A stretch of DNA of 64,000 nt from an uncultured bacterium (GTDB lineage Bacteria > Verrucomicrobiota > Lentisphaeria > Victivallales > UBA1829). Where the stretch lies: positions 1-64,000 of the forward strand of contig URKJ01000017.1 of the NCBI GenBank assembly GCA_900548385.1. The letters are read 5' to 3'. The position numbers and the translations under genes are program-made. Under the pieces are notes generated by a model that saw only the letters and a list, made by a program, of their open reading frames with translations, made no database searches and had not been told where the DNA came from. Positions 60,665-64,000 of this stretch are shown piece by piece (the stretch's first letter is position 1; each line of letters opens with the position of its first letter).

Positions 60665-62470
60665 TCAGTCGCGTTTCTTCTTCGCTTTGTGCGGTCCCGG
60701 AGGCCCTTTCCGGAAGTTCTTCCGGTCCGCCCGGTGAAATTCCAGGTGGCGGTCGTGTGATTCTCCGCGGCGTTCGCGTCCGCCGGAGAACTCCCGTTTT
60801 CCGCCGCGTTTGAATTCCCGTTTTTCCTCCCGGTATTTATTTTTTCTGGTAAACCGGCGGTCTTTTCCCTTGAACAGGCTTTCGCCGTCATCGGGTTCCG
60901 CAAACGATACGTCAACCGTTTCTTCCCGGAAAGAGTCAACGATCCGCTTTGCGTCCTCCGGAGTGGCGTTGACAAACGTTTCATGCGCTCCGCAGTCGAT
61001 GCGTCCAAGCTGGAAACTCTTGATTTTGGTCTTGTCGAAAATGAAATCGAGGATTTCGGGAACGGAAACGCCGTCCTCCTTGCCGATCCCGAACCGGACG
61101 CGTGAATTGCCCTTGCGGTCGGGATTGACATTCTCCTTTTTCGGTGTAAGATCAACATAGCTTTCGGGCAGAAGTTCATTTTTGAAACGCATACGCAGAA
61201 TCGCCGCGAGCATTTCCGCCGGATGATCGCAGAGAGTCAGCAGTTCTTCCGCGAATCCGAGATAGGCGCAGTGCTCGTGCTCGTCGATCATCCTGCGGGC
61301 CTGGGCGGCGAACCGCTGTTTTTTGGACTCAAGGACTTGTTCGACGGTCGGCATGGAGCCTTTTCGGATTTCTGCGCGGATTTCCCGCCGGATACGTCCG
61401 AGCTGGCGCATTTCGCCGGGTGTGACGAACGTGATTGCGATTCCGCGTTTGCCCGCGCGTCCGGTCCTGCCGATCCGGTGAACGTAGGCTTCCGTGCTTT
61501 GCGGGATGGAATAGTTGATGACATGGGTCAGGTCGTTGACGTCGATTCCGCGGGCGGCGACGTCGGTGGCGATCAGCAGACGGAACCGGCGGGCTTTGAA
61601 TCCGTTGATGACCCGTGTGCGCTGTGCCTGGGCAATGTCCCCGTGAAGGGCATCGACCGTATAACCGCGCATGGTGAGGTTTTCGGTGAGATCGTCCACA
61701 TCGCTTCTTGTCTTGCAGAAGACCATGGCATACAGGTCGTCTTCCATGTCGATGATGCGGGAGATGGCTTCCAGCTTGTTTTCGCGCCGGATTTCGTAGT
61801 AAATCTGTTCCGTGAGATCGGTGCTGACGGATTCGGTCCTGGTCCGGATGATCTCGTAATCGGGACGCATGAACTGTTCGGCGATGGCGAGGATCTCTTT
61901 CGGCATGGTGGCGGAAAACATCAGCATGTGTTTATCGCCGGGGGTGGCGGCAAGGATTTGTTTGATGTCGTCGACGAATCCCATGTCGAGCATTTCATCG
62001 GCTTCGTCCAGAACGGCGAACTGGAGTTCGTCGAGCACGAGTTTGCCGCGTTCCATGAGGTCGATGATGCGTCCGGGCGTTCCGATGACGATGTCGATTC
62101 CCTCTTCGAGTTTTTTCAGCTGAACGCCGATGAACTGTCCGCCGTAAAACGGAGCAATGCGGAGCGGGGATGCTCCCTTGAGGGAGTTGAGCTCTTCCGC
62201 GATCTGAATGGAGAGTTCACGGGTCGGAGAGAGGATCAGCGCCTGCGGGTTTCCGCTTCCGCGCGTGATGGTGTCGATGATGGGAATGCCGAACGCGGCG
62301 GTTTTTCCGGTTCCGGTCTGGGCCTGCCCGATCACGTCTTTTTCCCCTTTGAGCAGCAGGGGGATCGTCAGTTCCTGAATGGGCGAGGGCTCTTCAAATC
62401 CTTTTTGCTGAAGAGCGGCGATCACGCATTCGGAGATTCCAAGCGCGCGAAATTTTTCGAGATTGTTCAT
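60665..62470 (-). CDS. deaD: DEAD-box RNA helicase (DeaD/CsdA-like)
   Basis: A 601-residue protein. The helicase core (about 1-370) has AQTGTGKTAA (motif I), PTRELSIQ (Ia), DEAD (II), SAT (III) and HRIGRTGRAGKRG (VI). An RNA-binding DbpA-type RRM-like domain (about 450-540) precedes a basic, RG- and K-rich tail to the end. It remodels RNA in cold and ribosome assembly. The frame opens at 62530, but AAGG sits near the Met at 62470, giving the canonical MNNLEKFRALG start. Confidence 0.93.
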   Translation of the reverse strand: MNNLEKFRALGISECVIAALQQKGFEEPSPIQELTIPLLLKGEKDVIGQAQTGTGKTAAFGIPIIDTITRGSGNPQALILSPTRELSIQIAEELNSLKGASPLRIAPFYGGQFIGVQLKKLEEGIDIVIGTPGRIIDLMERGKLVLDELQFAVLDEADEMLDMGFVDDIKQILAATPGDKHMLMFSATMPKEILAIAEQFMRPDYEIIRTRTESVSTDLTEQIYYEIRRENKLEAISRIIDMEDDLYAMVFCKTRSDVDDLTENLTMRGYTVDALHGDIAQAQRTRVINGFKARRFRLLIATDVAARGIDVNDLTHVINYSIPQSTEAYVHRIGRTGRAGKRGIAITFVTPGEMRQLGRIRREIRAEIRKGSMPTVEQVLESKKQRFAAQARRMIDEHEHCAYLGFAEELLTLCDHPAEMLAAILRMRFKNELLPESYVDLTPKKENVNPDRKGNSRVRFGIGKEDGVSVPEILDFIFDKTKIKSFQLGRIDCGAHETFVNATPEDAKRIVDSFREETVDVSFAEPDDGESLFKGKDRRFTRKNKYREEKREFKRGGKREFSGGRERRGESHDRHLEFHRADRKNFRKGPPGPHKAKKKRD

Positions 62471-62797
62471 GTATACCTTAATTGTCTGCCGTAATTCTCT
62501 GCTGATCTCAAGTCTGTTAAGGAGAAGCAAAGCGCAAACGGAAAGTCCTGCAAATCACATTCTTACCAGAGTTCCGCACGGCGATTGGACGGAACGTTTG
62601 ACCGCGCCGGTTGCGCGGCCTTTTCAGCCGGGGCCGATTTCCAATCCGCTATGGAAAACACCGGAACCCCCGGTAAAGCCCTGAAGCGCATACTATACAC
62701 CGGATTTCAGAAAATACCAATATTTTTATGCGGATTCGTTTGTAAATCCGGTTGAAACAGAGTATCTTGTTTCATTCTTGAAATAGGAGTATTTTTT
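62471..62797. other. 327-bp divergent gap between helicase and esterase genes
   Basis: No gene seen. On the plus side two hairpins lie in front of the esterase gene: CGGATT (62731-62736) with AATCCG (62745-62750), and TGAAAC (62753-62758) with GTTTCA (62769-62774). AGGAG at 62785 is the esterase ribosome site. The helicase side is long enough for a 5' leader of the cold-shock kind, but no known element is recognised. Confidence 0.5.
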
Positions 62798-64000
62798 ATG
62801 CAGAATATTCACGGGGAATCATTGAACGAATACTACGTGTCGCTGTTCCGGGAAAATTTCCGCAGGCGGAAAGAGAGACTGAATGCTCTGCGGACGAAGG
62901 AGGATGCTCTTGCTTACCGCGATGAAGTCCGGCGGAAAATCCGCGGGATTTTCAAGCTCCCGTCGGAGAAGGTTCCACTCGAACCGGTGACGACGAAAAT
63001 TACGGAACATCACGGTGTTACCATTGAGCACCTCTATTTTTACAGCCGCCCCGGCTTGCCGGTTACGGCAAATCTGTACTATGCCGCTGCGCGGAAAAAT
63101 CCGTCCCGGCTTCCCGCAGTCCTGTACCTGATGGGACACAACGGCAACGGGAAAGCCGCTTCCAAGTTCTTTCCGCTCGCTTTGGCGGAAAAAGGGTTTG
63201 CGGTTCTTGTTCCCGATCCGATCGGGCAGGGCGAACGCATTCAGTTCGCCGGAGTGGAAGGCGTTGACGGGCATTGTGTGTTTGAACATAATATTCTTGG
63301 TAAACAGCAGCTGCTTTGCGGGGATTTCTTCGGGACGTGGCGGGTGTGGGATGCGATCTGTTCTCTGGATTATCTCTGTTCCCGCCCGGAGGTTGATACT
63401 TCCCGTGTCGCGGTTGCCGGCTGTTCCGGCGGCGGGACTCTGACGACGTGGCTCAATGCGCTGGATGACCGTCCTGCTCTGATGTCGCCGAGCTGCTATA
63501 TCACCAGTTGGAAACGGAATGTGGAAAACGAGCTTCCGGTCGATGTGGAACAGGTTCCGCCCGGTGCGGTTGCCGCCGGACTGGAAATGAGTGATTTCCT
63601 GATCGCCGCCGCGCCGCGTCCGATGTTGATTCTGGGTGCGGAAAATGATTTCTTCGATCCGCGCGGAACAACGGAAACGTTTGAGGAACTGCGCCGTTTT
63701 TATGCCCTTCTCGGATGTGAAGAGGATGTGCGGATGGAGCTGGAGCCGGGCGGACACGGTTACCGGCTGGAGTCGCGCGAAGCATTCTACCGGTTTGTTC
63801 TTTCATACATGCACGTTGAAGCACTGCCGGAGGAACCGTCCGGCTTGCGCCCGCTGACTTTCCGGTTGTCATACGAAGATCAGCAGCTGTCGGCGGAACC
63901 GTCCGGCTTGATTCTGCTGACGGATCCGCAGACCTTTGTTTGTGACGGGAGTGTGTTCCGGATTCCCGGAACCCGGCATGTCGGAGAGTTTTCCGCGGAA
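62798..64000 (+). CDS. Alpha/beta-hydrolase, acetyl-xylan-esterase-like, truncated by window end
   Basis: The first 401 residues of a longer protein that runs past position 64000. It has no signal peptide. The fold is alpha/beta-hydrolase: nucleophile Ser in GCSGGG, Asp in GAENDFFDP and His in GGHGYRLE, with an oxyanion region MGHNGNGK. It resembles acetyl-xylan esterases and dienelactone-hydrolase-like deacetylases, which would assist hemicellulose breakdown. A beta-rich part begins near residue 340. AGGAG is 8 bases from the ATG. Confidence 0.75.
   Translation, partial: MQNIHGESLNEYYVSLFRENFRRRKERLNALRTKEDALAYRDEVRRKIRGIFKLPSEKVPLEPVTTKITEHHGVTIEHLYFYSRPGLPVTANLYYAAARKNPSRLPAVLYLMGHNGNGKAASKFFPLALAEKGFAVLVPDPIGQGERIQFAGVEGVDGHCVFEHNILGKQQLLCGDFFGTWRVWDAICSLDYLCSRPEVDTSRVAVAGCSGGGTLTTWLNALDDRPALMSPSCYITSWKRNVENELPVDVEQVPPGAVAAGLEMSDFLIAAAPRPMLILGAENDFFDPRGTTETFEELRRFYALLGCEEDVRMELEPGGHGYRLESREAFYRFVLSYMHVEALPEEPSGLRPLTFRLSYEDQQLSAEPSGLILLTDPQTFVCDGSVFRIPGTRHVGEFSAE

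Noticed and set aside
1..64000. CRISPR arrays, complete insertion sequences or phage genes
   Set aside because: No regularly spaced repeats, transposase or structural phage proteins were seen on either strand.

Overview
The window looks like chromosomal DNA from a polysaccharide-degrading bacterium of the Verrucomicrobia/Lentisphaerae lineage, probably Victivallis-like. This is inferred from gene style, not from a marker gene. The grounds are: moderately high GC; many single pseudopilin-like proteins with a prepilin N-terminus and a C-terminal H-X9-DG motif; secreted beta-helix and Asp-box proteins; a long PPi-dependent phosphofructokinase; a Zn-ribbon Ser/Thr kinase; and RND efflux, which implies an outer membrane. 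Coding is dense and genes often overlap (ATGA, TGATG, TAATG).

Layout. 1-54: truncated tRNA-Asp. 0.2-9.4 kb: LacI-type regulator, pseudopilin, GH5 enzyme, an orphan C-terminal gene fragment, a phosphoesterase/PHP protein, then a mutarotase-like protein and a GH36-like alpha-galactosidase under their own promoter. 9.5-12.3 kb: YjbQ, converging on a nucleotide-sugar epimerase/dehydrogenase pair. 12.4-17.6 kb: NSS symporter, CstA, Ser/Thr kinase. 17.6-23.4 kb (minus): zinc alcohol dehydrogenase, redoxin-like secreted protein, gatA, gatC, pfp. 23.6-28.1 kb: TM2/H-X9-DG membrane protein, ZupT, priming sugar-phosphate transferase, GT4. 28.1-32.4 kb: a cassette bounded by two 96%-identical 100-bp direct repeats. 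32.7-38.6 kb: GntR regulator, pseudopilin, Asp-box (GH74-like) protein, NPCBM-like protein. 38.7-40.6 kb: divergent DeoR regulator and EamA transporter around an operator-like palindrome. 40.6-44.3 kb (minus): aroQ-accB-accC-asp23-asp23-amaP. 44.5 kb: TtcA-like enzyme. 45.2-54.3 kb: two more cassettes. 54.4-60.6 kb: metal RND efflux pair and a sodium:solute symporter. 60.7-62.5 kb: DEAD-box helicase. 62.8 kb to the end: truncated secondary-metabolism-independent alpha/beta-hydrolase of acetyl-xylan-esterase type.

The main theme is a cassette seen five times: a DNA-binding sugar sensor, one pseudopilin with an H-X9-DG tail, and one or two signal-peptide carbohydrate-active proteins. Four cassettes are co-directional and one is divergent. 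Each uses a different regulator: LacI, GntR fused to a solute-binding protein, GntR with a LacI-like sensor (two forms), and AraC. The four co-directional cassettes begin with near-consensus sigma-70 promoters spaced 17 bp, and three cassettes share a 17-nt block around the -10. This resembles a PUL-like strategy in which a pseudopilin takes the place of a SusC/SusD pair. The role of the pseudopilin is inference.
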